From Burkholderia guangdongensis (GTDB lineage: Bacteria; Pseudomonadota; Gammaproteobacteria; Burkholderiales; Burkholderiaceae), in NCBI RefSeq assembly GCF_013403875.1, contig NZ_JACBNX010000030.1, positions 1-50,611 of the forward strand: DNA of 50,611 nucleotides, in the 5' to 3' direction. Position 1 is the first letter of the stretch. Each line of letters begins with the position of its first letter. This document shows positions 23,302 through 31,100 of this stretch, one piece after another. The notes below the pieces were generated by a model. It saw only the letters and a list, made by a program, of their open reading frames with translations, was not told the DNA's origin and searched no databases. Both the position numbers and the translations under genes were made by a program.

Positions 23302-25310
23302 CGCGACGCCTCGTGCGCGCGTACGCGCTCTACACGCTCGGCTTTCTCGCGTTCGTGCTGCTGCTGTGGCAGATCGAGCGCGCGACCGGGCCGGGCGTGT
23401 GGATCGGTTACGTGTTCCTGTTCGTGCCGATCGCGGTTTATGCGGTGATCGGGCTGCTGTCGCGCACGTCCGATCTCGTCGAATACTACGTCGCGGGCCG
23501 ACGCGTGCCGTCCGCGTTCAACGGGATGGCCACGGCCGCGGACTGGCTGTCCGCCGCGTCGTTCATCGGGCTCGCGGGCTCGCTGTACGCGACCGGCTAC
23601 GACGCGCTCGCGTACCTGATGGGCTGGACGGGCGGCTTCTGCCTCGTCGCGTTCCTGCTCGCGCCGTACGTGCGCAAGCTCGCGCGCTACACGATTCCGG
23701 ACTTCCTCGGCACGCGCTTCTCGAGCACGACGGTGCGCGCGCTGGCCGCGGGCGCCGCGATTCTCTGCTCGTTCGTCTATCTGGTCGCGCAGATCCAGGG
23801 GATCGGGCTGATCGCGACGCGCTTCATCGGCGTCGATTTCGCGATCGGGATTTTCTGCGGGCTCGCGGGCATCCTCGTCTGCTCGTTTCTCGGCGGGATG
23901 CGCGCGGTCACGTGGACCCAGGTTGCGCAGTACATCATCCTGATCAGCGCGATCCTGATTCCGGTGTCGCTGATCGCGATCAAGGACGGGCTCGGGCCGG
24001 TGCCGCAGTTCGACTACGGAAAGCTGATGGCGCGCGTCGCCGCGCGCGAGGCGCGGGTGCGCGATGCGTCGGACGAGCAGCAGGTGCGCGACGCGTACCG
24101 CCGGCAGGCCGCGCGCATTCAGGGCAGGCTCGACCGGCTGCCGGCGTCGTATGCGCAGGAGCGGGGCCGGCTCGCGGACGAACTCGCGCAACTGCGGCGC
24201 CACAACGGGCCGCTGCGCGAGATCAACGAGCGCGAGCGCCTGCTCGCGGAATTTCCGCGCGATCCGGCGGCGGCGCGCGTCGTATGGTCGCAGGCGCGCG
24301 ACGACCTGCTCGCGCGCGCGGCGCCGCCGGTGCCGATGCACGAGCCGTTTCCGGCGGAGAGCGACGACGCGCGGCGGCCGCACGCGCGGAATTTCCTCGC
24401 GCTGCTGCTGTGCCTGTCGCTCGGCACGGCGAGCCTGCCGCATATCCTGACGCGCTACAACACGACGACGTCGGTTGCGTCCGCGCGGCGCTCCGTCGGC
24501 TGGACGCTGCTGTTCATCGCGCTGTTCTATCTGAGCGTGCCGGTGCTCGCGGTGCTGATCAAGTACGAGATCCTCGCGCATCTGGTCGGGCGGCCGTTCG
24601 CGGAGATGCCGACGTGGATCACGCAGTGGCATCACTTCGAGCCGGATCTGATCAGCGTCGTCGACGAGATTCACGACGGGATCATCCACTGGTCGGAGAT
24701 CCAGATGCAGCCGGACATGGTCGTGCTCGCGGCGCCGGAGATCGCGGGGCTGCCGTACGTGGTGTCGGGGCTTACCGCGGCGGGCGCGCTCGCGGCCGCG
24801 CTGTCGACGGCGGACGGGTTGCTGCTGACGATCGCGAACGCGCTGTCGCACGACGTCTATTACTGCATGGTTGCGCCGAACGCGTCGAGCCAGCGGCGCG
24901 TGACGATCTCGAAGGTGCTGCTGCTCGGGGTCGCGCTGTTCGCATCGTATGTCGCGTCGCTGAATACCGGGAAGATCCTGTTTCTGGTGGGCGCGGCGTT
25001 TTCGCTCGCGGCGTCGAGCTTCTTTCCGGTGCTCGTGCTCGGCGTGTTCTGGAAGCGCACGACGACACGCGGCGCGGTGGCGGGGATGGTGACGGGGCTT
25101 GGGGTGTGCGTGTACTACATCGTATCGACGTATCCGTTCTTCACGCAGCTGACCGGCTTCGCGGGGCCGACATGGTTCGGGATCGAGCCGATCAGCTCGG
25201 GCGTGTTCGGCGTGCCGGCGGGGTTCGCGGTTGCGATCGCGGTGAGCCTTTGCGACCGGAAGCCGGACGATTACACGCGCGCGCTCGTCGACTACATTCG
25301 CCATCCGTGA
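23295..25310 (+). CDS. Na+/solute symporter, SSS family, with a coiled-coil insertion
   Basis: A 671-residue symporter of the solute:sodium symporter family, related to the VC_2705 subfamily and ActP-like carboxylate transporters. The N-terminal helices include LVEYYVAGRRVPSAFNGMATAADWLSAASFIG (about 61-92). Residues 240-360 are a charged, Arg/Glu/Ala-rich cytosolic insertion with strong coiled-coil character (YRRQAARIQGRLDRLP, ERGRLADELAQLRRHN), placed between transmembrane blocks. The core then resumes at NFLALLLCLSLGTASLPHILTRY. Acetate is a likely substrate because acs and the DUF4212 subunit are adjacent; not proven. Confidence 0.88.
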   Translation: MLTRRLVRAYALYTLGFLAFVLLLWQIERATGPGVWIGYVFLFVPIAVYAVIGLLSRTSDLVEYYVAGRRVPSAFNGMATAADWLSAASFIGLAGSLYATGYDALAYLMGWTGGFCLVAFLLAPYVRKLARYTIPDFLGTRFSSTTVRALAAGAAILCSFVYLVAQIQGIGLIATRFIGVDFAIGIFCGLAGILVCSFLGGMRAVTWTQVAQYIILISAILIPVSLIAIKDGLGPVPQFDYGKLMARVAAREARVRDASDEQQVRDAYRRQAARIQGRLDRLPASYAQERGRLADELAQLRRHNGPLREINERERLLAEFPRDPAAARVVWSQARDDLLARAAPPVPMHEPFPAESDDARRPHARNFLALLLCLSLGTASLPHILTRYNTTTSVASARRSVGWTLLFIALFYLSVPVLAVLIKYEILAHLVGRPFAEMPTWITQWHHFEPDLISVVDEIHDGIIHWSEIQMQPDMVVLAAPEIAGLPYVVSGLTAAGALAAALSTADGLLLTIANALSHDVYYCMVAPNASSQRRVTISKVLLLGVALFASYVASLNTGKILFLVGAAFSLAASSFFPVLVLGVFWKRTTTRGAVAGMVTGLGVCVYYIVSTYPFFTQLTGFAGPTWFGIEPISSGVFGVPAGFAVAIAVSLCDRKPDDYTRALVDYIRHP

Positions 25311-25368
25311 TTTCCGGCGCGCGGGAGTGGCGGGGCGGCGGCAGAGTTTGCTATACTCTCGGACTTCC

Positions 25369-25458
25369 GGAGAGATGGATGAGTGGTTTAAGTCGCACGC
25401 CTGGAAAGCGTGTATAGGTGTAAGCCTATCGGGGGTTCGAATCCCCCTCTCTCCGCCA
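25369..25458 (+). tRNA. tRNA-Ser (anticodon GGA)
   Basis: GGAGAGA (25369) pairs with TCTCTCC (25448-25454), then G and an encoded CCA. The anticodon stem-loop CACGCCTGGAAAGCGTG presents GGA (reads UCC/UCU), a long variable arm (TATAGGTGTAAGCCTATC) marks a class II tRNA, and the T arm GGGGGTTCGAATCCCCC is perfect. TATACT at 25352-25357 is a likely -10 box. The 3' end abuts island remnants, so it has served as an integration site. Confidence 0.97.
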
Positions 25459-25498
25459 GTAACTTCCTGATTTTATTGAGGGTCGCTCGCAACGAGCG

Positions 25499-25880
25499 TC
25501 ATTTGTTCTCCTCGATTCCCCCTGTTTTTCCCGGCTCGGCTGGAATGACGCTCCAATGACACTGTCGGTTCGTTGGTGCATTCTTGCCTGCTCCGTTGTG
25601 ATTCGCGGCATCTGAAAACATCGCGACGGCGCGCATCGCGGCGTTCTGGTCCGCCTGGGGCATCCAGCGCCCATAGTTGCGCATGATCATTGTCGTGTCA
25701 CGGTGTCCCATCATCTTCGCCACCCGCATCGGGTGCTCGCCGGCCGACCGCATCATCGACGCGAAGGGATGGCGGGTTGGGTAGGGCGCTGATCGCAGAC
25801 CCGCGTGCGCTTGAGCGCGGTATCCCACGCGCGCCGGATGTGCGCGTCACCTTTCCAGCACTGGCAAGCGCAAGACGAGC
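25499..25880 (-). pseudogene. Tyrosine-recombinase (phage integrase) C-terminal remnant, frameshifted
   Basis: On the minus strand, TRHPFASMMRSAGEHPMRV and the following AKMMGHRDTTMIMRNYGRWMP are the last catalytic blocks of a tyrosine recombinase: the R-H box (normally RHTFAS) and the GHRD...Y block with the nucleophilic tyrosine. The segment just before it, RRAWDTALKRTRV, is recognisable only in another frame, so a frameshift lies near 25795-25810. Everything upstream (the SAM-like and first catalytic blocks) is missing. The relic sits 41 bases from the tRNA-Ser CCA end, the usual position for an island integrase. Confidence 0.8.
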
Positions 25881-25891
25881 ACCAAGGCGGC

Positions 25892-26068
25892 ATGAGCAAT
25901 AAGGCAATCGTACTTGACGCGAATATCCTGATTCGTGTTGTTCTCGGCAAGCGCGTGCGCGAGTTGGTCATCGCGCATGCACACAAGGTCCAGTTTTTTG
26001 GGCCCGATGTCGCCTACGCGGATGCCAGAAAATATCTGCCAGCCCTGCTGGAAAGCGGCGGTCTCTAG
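25892..26068 (+). pseudogene. PIN-domain (VapC-like) gene, truncated
   Basis: A 58-residue fragment beginning MSNKAIVLDANILIRVVLG, the start of a PIN-domain ribonuclease with its first acidic residue (Asp9) followed by FFGPDVAYADARKYLPALLE. Full PIN proteins are about 130-150 residues, so the remaining catalytic acids are lost and the frame stops at a TAG. No antitoxin gene precedes it. This is most likely debris of the island inserted at tRNA-Ser. Confidence 0.72.
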
Positions 26069-26737
26069 AGTCAAGCGCAACGTTTTGCTAATTCAGAGGC
26101 AGTCCATTCGATGGCCTTCGCCTCTTTCGGCATTTTTCAGCAGTCGGCAACCTGCGGGGCGCCTTATCTCAAAGGGTTTCGGCAGAAGCGCAAAAAAATG
26201 AGAAAAAGTTGCGTATAAGCCGATTGGCTTAAAGGCGTGTCGTTCTGCATATCTTTTGCGTCCCTTTGAAAATCAATGGTTTATGCGATCGATATCAAGG
26301 GCGGCGTGACGCTCGAGCAACCGCTCGTAGCCTGAATCACCTTGTTGCAAGGGGTTTCGGACAGCCAGTCCGAAAAAAGAGCAAGCGATGTGCTTAGCGC
26401 TGTGACTTATAGGTGTTTTTATTTCGAGATTTGTTGGGCCGATGTTTTGTAGACAAATTTTCCTTGTGTTCAGCGGTTTTTGAATATTTTGATAAGGCTT
26501 TATGTGTCACGGGCTGCCAGTCTTGCGCCAGAAGCGGACATTTTGCGGCGTTGGTCGGAGCGTTTCGATTACCATGATTTAAAAGGCAGTTATTTTCTTA
26601 TTCAGCACTGACCTGCGGCTCGACAAGATCGTGCGCCGCGCCGTCGTCGGGCGCGCCGACCGTGGCCGCGTCGCGCGGAGGGAGTCGTAAAGGCGCGGCC
26701 GCCCCTGTCATTCGTCATCGATTCCGGGAGTCCGAAA
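26069..26737. other. AT-rich non-coding region before the exopolysaccharide operon
   Basis: About 670 bases with clearly lower GC than the rest of the window, including T-rich runs near 26395-26500. No gene is convincing. It contains a perfect hairpin TTTCGGAC-AGCCA-GTCCGAAA (26355-26375) without a T tract on either strand. The composition is what xenogeneic silencers of the H-NS/BpH type prefer. It is the only place where the promoter of the nine-gene operon can lie. Confidence 0.55.
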
Positions 26738-27790
26738 TTGAGGATAGCTATTGAACTGGGATTTGTCAGGATCGTCGACATCGCGCTCGTCGTGTCGGGC
26801 GCGTTTCTGCCGATCCGGTTTGGCGCGGGCGGCGCGCAGGGCACCATCGCGGTCGACGGCATGCTGGTCGCGTTCGCCGCCACGTTCGCGATGTCGGTAT
26901 TTCCCGCTTGCAAGCTCTACACGCTCGGCCGGATGCGCGTCGCGGCGCGCATCATCGGTCGGCCGGTGCTGGCCTGGGGCGTCGTGCAGGCGTGCTGCAT
27001 CGCGCTGCTGTCTTTGCTGCATCGCGCGCATCTGCTGTCGACGTTGTGGTTCACGTACTGGACGCTGACGACGGGCGTCGCGCTCGTGCTGTTCCGCGCC
27101 TGTGCCTTCGCGGCGTTCGATGCGCTGGAGCGGGTCGGGCGGCGCATGCGCCTCGGTGTTGGCGACGCGCGTGCGCGCCGTCGTGCGAACCTCGGCAAGC
27201 GCGCGTTTGATGTGAGCGTGGCCGCGCTGCTGCTGGTTGCGCTGGCGCCGTTGTTCGCGTTCGTCGCGTTGGCGGTCAAGGCGGACGGCGGCCCGGCGCT
27301 GTACGGCCACGAGCGCGTGGGCCGCTATGGACGACGCTTTCGCTGCCTGAAATTCCGCACGATGGTGCCGGACGCCGACGCGGTGTTGAAAGCCGTGCTC
27401 GAACGGGATCCGGATGCGCGCGCAGAGTGGGCGCGCGAATTCAAACTCAAGCGCGACGTGCGCGTGACCGCGATCGGGCGCTTCCTGCGGCGCAGCAGCC
27501 TCGACGAACTGCCGCAACTGTTCAACGTGATGCGCGGCGACATGAGCCTGGTCGGCCCCCGGCCGATCGTTGCGTCGGAACTCCCGCGCTACGGCGCGGA
27601 CGCGGTCTATTACCTCGCGTCGCGGCCCGGCATCACCGGGCTGTGGCAGGTGAGCGGCCGCAACGACGTCGGCTACGCGGCGCGCGTCGCGCTCGACGTG
27701 GCCTATGTCCGGACGCGCTCGATGCGGCGCGATCTGGTGATTCTGCTGAAAACCGTGAAGGTCGTGCTGCGTGGTTCGGGTGCTTACTAG
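26738..27790 (+). CDS. Polyprenyl-phosphate sugar phosphotransferase (priming enzyme), compact
   Basis: A 350-residue initiating transferase of the WcaJ/bacterial sugar-transferase family that loads the first sugar phosphate on undecaprenyl phosphate. Four hydrophobic helices occupy residues 1-130. The catalytic domain follows at once (KRAFDVSVAALLLVALAPLF, FRCLKFRTMVPDAD, SSLDELPQLFNVMRGDMSLVGPRP, SRPGITGLWQVSGRND). Usual relatives are about 460 residues and have a Rossmann-like domain between the helices and the catalytic domain; here it is missing. I use the TTG at 26738, 7 bases after GGGAG. The gene overlaps the export lipoprotein gene and leads the operon. Confidence 0.9.
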   Translation: MRIAIELGFVRIVDIALVVSGAFLPIRFGAGGAQGTIAVDGMLVAFAATFAMSVFPACKLYTLGRMRVAARIIGRPVLAWGVVQACCIALLSLLHRAHLLSTLWFTYWTLTTGVALVLFRACAFAAFDALERVGRRMRLGVGDARARRRANLGKRAFDVSVAALLLVALAPLFAFVALAVKADGGPALYGHERVGRYGRRFRCLKFRTMVPDADAVLKAVLERDPDARAEWAREFKLKRDVRVTAIGRFLRRSSLDELPQLFNVMRGDMSLVGPRPIVASELPRYGADAVYYLASRPGITGLWQVSGRNDVGYAARVALDVAYVRTRSMRRDLVILLKTVKVVLRGSGAY

Positions 27791-28949
27791 GCGAGTGCGC
27801 GCGTTGGCGTTGGGGGGCGCATGGGCGGTGCTGGGTGCGTGTGCGTACGCCCCCGGGATGCGCATGCCCGCGCTGCCGGCCGCCGCGCAAACGCCGGACG
27901 GCCAAGACGTGGCAGAGGGCGCGGCCGAGGACGCGGCTGACGGCGCGGCCGAGGACGCCGGCGCGCCATCACCGCCGGTCGAGGAGATCGATGGCGCGCT
28001 GATCCGGCGCGAGCAGGCGCGCGGCGGTGCGCGCGCGCGCGACCATTCGGCTGACCTGCCGTCCGAGCCGGCAGGCTACGCGATTGGGGCCGGCGACGTG
28101 CTGCAGATCACGGTCTGGGACCATCCGGAGCTCGTCCAGGCGCTGGGCTTCTCGGGGTCCGCGCTGACGCGCCCGGCCGACGCGCCGCCGGGGTTCGTGG
28201 TCGACCAGGATGGCACGCTGCAGTTTCCGTTCGCCGGGCGGCTGCGCGCCGAGGGTTTGTCGCCGCAGCAGCTCCAGGCCGCGCTCGCGCGCCGGCTTGC
28301 GCACGTGTTCCGCGATCCGCAGGTCACGGTGCGAGTCGCGTCGTTCCGCGCGAAGCGCGTGCATGTCGAGGGCGAGATACGCGAGCCCGGGGCGCTGCCG
28401 GTCAACGATGTGCCGATGACGGTGCTCGATGCGATCGGACGCGTGGGCGGCTTCACCGCGTCGGCGGACCTGAGCCGCGTCGTGCTGGCCCGCGCGGGCC
28501 GCGAGTGGTGGCTCGACCTGTCGCCCGCGACGCGCGACGGGCAGGCGGCGCGGGTGCGGCTGGCGGACGGCGACCGGCTGCGCGTGATGTCGCGCGACGA
28601 CAGCGGCGTGTTCGTGATGGGCGAGGTGAACAAGCCCGTCATCGCGGTGCCGAACCGCGACGGCCGGCTGACGCTGAGCGACGCGATCGCGCAGGCGGGC
28701 AGCCTCCATCCGGGGACCGCCGACGCCGCGAAGATCTACGTGATTCGCGGTGACCCCGCGGCGGGGCCGCGCGTCTACCGGCTCGACGCGACGTCGCCGG
28801 TGGCGATGATCCTCGCGAACCAGTTCACGCTCGCGCCGCGCGACGTCGTCTACGTCGACGGCGGTGGCCTCGTGCGACTGCATCGCGTGCTCAGCCTGTT
28901 GTTGCCCGCGATCAACAACGGCCTGACGGCCTGGATCGTCGGGGAATGA
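27771..28949 (+). CDS. Polysaccharide export outer-membrane lipoprotein (Wza/OpxA type)
   Basis: A protein of about 392 residues with a lipoprotein signal ending in LGAC (Cys24). An acidic Ala-rich stretch (residues about 45-75) follows, then the Poly_export domain (YAIGAGDVLQITVWDHPEL), SLBB-type domains with VHVEGEIREPGALPVNDVP and VFVMGEVNKPVIAVPNRDG, and a C-terminal amphipathic helix (LHRVLSLLLPAINNGLTAWIVG) like the outer-membrane helix of Wza. It should form the export pore. The start is uncertain: GTG codons at 27771, 27780 and 27795 are all in frame, and the first two overlap the preceding gene. Confidence 0.9.
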   Translation: MVRVLTRRVRALALGGAWAVLGACAYAPGMRMPALPAAAQTPDGQDVAEGAAEDAADGAAEDAGAPSPPVEEIDGALIRREQARGGARARDHSADLPSEPAGYAIGAGDVLQITVWDHPELVQALGFSGSALTRPADAPPGFVVDQDGTLQFPFAGRLRAEGLSPQQLQAALARRLAHVFRDPQVTVRVASFRAKRVHVEGEIREPGALPVNDVPMTVLDAIGRVGGFTASADLSRVVLARAGREWWLDLSPATRDGQAARVRLADGDRLRVMSRDDSGVFVMGEVNKPVIAVPNRDGRLTLSDAIAQAGSLHPGTADAAKIYVIRGDPAAGPRVYRLDATSPVAMILANQFTLAPRDVVYVDGGGLVRLHRVLSLLLPAINNGLTAWIVGE

Positions 28950-28958
28950 GCGCCGCGC

Positions 28959-31100
28959 ATGGACGTGAATCAAGACTATTCGGCCGTGCCGGACCACGCA
29001 CTCGAGCGACTGGTCGCGCTCGCGCGCATGTTGCGCGACGGCGCCCGGATGATCGCGCTGTGCACGGCCGGCGCGATGCTCGCCGGTCTGGCGTACCTCG
29101 CATGTGCGCGGCCGGTCTATCAGGCGGACCTGATGGTGCAGATCGAGAATAGCCCCGATACGACCGCGTTCCGCAGCCTGCTCGGCGACGTGTCGAGCTT
29201 GTTCGCCGTGCGTTCGACCGCCGCCGCGGAAACCCAGATCCTGGCGTCGCGGCTCGTGGTGTCGCGCGCGGTCGACGCGCTCGCGCTGTTCGTCGACGCG
29301 CGGCCGAAGCGCCTGCCGCTGATCGGCCACTGGTTCGCGCGTCGCGGCGATGGCGCGGCGCGTCCGGGGCTCTTCGGCTGGGGCGGCTACACGTGGGGCA
29401 CGGCGCGCATCCGCGTGTCGCACTTCGACGTGCCGCGCGCGCTCGCCGGCTGCCGGTTCACGCTGACCTATCTAGGTGATGGCCGTTACCGGCTCGCCGG
29501 CGAGACACTCGGCGCGGGCTGGCACGGCCGCGTCGGCGAGCTGGCGCGCCGGCGCGCGGGCGACGGCGAACTGGCGTTGCGCGTCGACGCGATCGACGCG
29601 CAACCCGGCGCGGCTTTCGAGCTGATCCGCTTGTCTCGGCGCCAGGCGATCGACACGCTGCGCAACCAGCTTAGCGTGCAGGAGAGGATCAAGCAGTCGG
29701 ACGTCGTCATCGCGAGCCTGCGCGGCGACGATCCCGAACAGGTGAGTCGCACCCTCAACGAGATCGGCGTGCAGTACATCCGGCAGAGCCTCGAACGCAA
29801 GGCGGAGGAGGCGGCGAAGTCGCTCGACTTCCTCGAGGCGCGCCTGCCCGCGCTGCGCCGGCAACTGACCGAATCCGAGGCGCGCCTGACCGCGTTGCGC
29901 GACGCGCGCGGTTCGATCGATCTCGCCGAGGAGGCGCGACTCGCGCTCGCGACGCTGGCCGATCTCGCGACGCGCACGCTCGAACTTCAGCTGAAGCGCG
30001 ACGCGCTGCTGTCGGGTTTCACCTCCGCGCATCCGTCGGTGCAGGCGCTCGACCGGCAACTCGCGGCGCTCGGCGCGCGCCGCGACGCGGCCGAACAGAC
30101 GCTGCGGCGCTTGCCGGCCCTGCAGCAGACGATCGTGCGGTTGATGCTCGACGTGAAAGTGAACACCGATCTCTACACGGCGCTGCTGAACAACATGCAG
30201 CAGTTGCAGCTCGTGCAGGCTGGCAATGTCGGCAACGTGCGGCTCGTGGACGTCGCGGTCACCCCCGAAATGCCGATCGGTCCGCACCGTCGGCTGGTGG
30301 CGGCGGCGTCGCTGCTGCTGGGCTTGCTTACCGGCGGCGGGATCGTGATCGCGCGCGGATTGCTGTGGCGCGGTGTCGACGATCCGCGCGAGGTTGCGCA
30401 CGCGGCGCGCGCGCGCGTGGTGGCGCGCGTGGGCGCGGATGCTCGCTCGCTCGAGGATCTGCGTGGATTGCGGATGACGTTGCGCGACACGGGCAACCCG
30501 TTCGTGCTGCTCGTCGCGCCCGACGCGGGCGCGGGCTGTGCGTTCATCGCGGCCCGGCTCGCGGCGCTGTCGGCCGCGACCGGCGCGCGCGTGCTGCTGG
30601 TCGACGCGGACCCGCATCGCGCGAACCTGAGCGCGCGGCTCGGCTGCGCGCGCGCGCCGGGTTTGTCCGACTGGCTCGCGGGTCCGGCGCACGCGGCACC
30701 GGCGTTGCGCGTGGACTGCCTCGAGGGGGTGGCGGTGCTGCCCGCCGGTGCGCCGGACACGCACGCGACGGACCGGCTCGCGGGCCTCGCGAGCCTGGCG
30801 CGTTTGTCGGCGCTCGCGCGCAACTACGACCGGGTGCTGGTGGTCGCGCCGCCGGTGCTCGCGTGGTCCGACGCCGGCGCGTTCGCCCCGCTGGCCGGCA
30901 CCGTGTTGCTCGTCGCGCGAGCGGGCGCGACGCGGCTCGCGGCGCTCGCCGACGCGGCGCGGCGGCTGGCGGACTATGGCGTCGCGCCGGACGGGGTGGT
31001 GCTCAATGGCGGCGGACGCGCCGCGCCCGGCGCGCGGGCAGGCGAGCGGGGCCGCGCGCGGTGGCGCGCACGCTTGGCCCGCTGGCGTGGACGCCAATGA
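28959..31100 (+). CDS. Wzc/GumC-like polysaccharide copolymerase with degenerate ATPase domain
   Basis: A 713-residue inner-membrane copolymerase. A Wzz-type N domain with the first helix at about 31-50 is followed by a long periplasmic coiled-coil region (about 230-400), and the second helix at 445-467. The C-terminal cytosolic domain has the fold of a BY-kinase: Walker A' VLLVDADPHRANL is retained (545-557). The Walker A segment reads APDAGAGCAF (520-529), with Cys527 for Lys and Ala528 for Ser/Thr. The Walker B segment reads VLVVAPP (626-632), with no Asp. The C terminus is Arg-rich with no tyrosine cluster. It should still set chain length and gate export but not autophosphorylate. Confidence 0.9.
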   Translation: MDVNQDYSAVPDHALERLVALARMLRDGARMIALCTAGAMLAGLAYLACARPVYQADLMVQIENSPDTTAFRSLLGDVSSLFAVRSTAAAETQILASRLVVSRAVDALALFVDARPKRLPLIGHWFARRGDGAARPGLFGWGGYTWGTARIRVSHFDVPRALAGCRFTLTYLGDGRYRLAGETLGAGWHGRVGELARRRAGDGELALRVDAIDAQPGAAFELIRLSRRQAIDTLRNQLSVQERIKQSDVVIASLRGDDPEQVSRTLNEIGVQYIRQSLERKAEEAAKSLDFLEARLPALRRQLTESEARLTALRDARGSIDLAEEARLALATLADLATRTLELQLKRDALLSGFTSAHPSVQALDRQLAALGARRDAAEQTLRRLPALQQTIVRLMLDVKVNTDLYTALLNNMQQLQLVQAGNVGNVRLVDVAVTPEMPIGPHRRLVAAASLLLGLLTGGGIVIARGLLWRGVDDPREVAHAARARVVARVGADARSLEDLRGLRMTLRDTGNPFVLLVAPDAGAGCAFIAARLAALSAATGARVLLVDADPHRANLSARLGCARAPGLSDWLAGPAHAAPALRVDCLEGVAVLPAGAPDTHATDRLAGLASLARLSALARNYDRVLVVAPPVLAWSDAGAFAPLAGTVLLVARAGATRLAALADAARRLADYGVAPDGVVLNGGGRAAPGARAGERGRARWRARLARWRGRQ

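Noticed and set aside
23262..25417. Long frames on both strands over the symporter gene
   Set aside because: Both are Arg/Ala-rich shadows; the symporter frame alone has family motifs and membrane helices.
26355..26375. Rho-independent terminator in the AT-rich gap
   Set aside because: The 8-bp hairpin is perfect, but neither strand has a T tract right after it.
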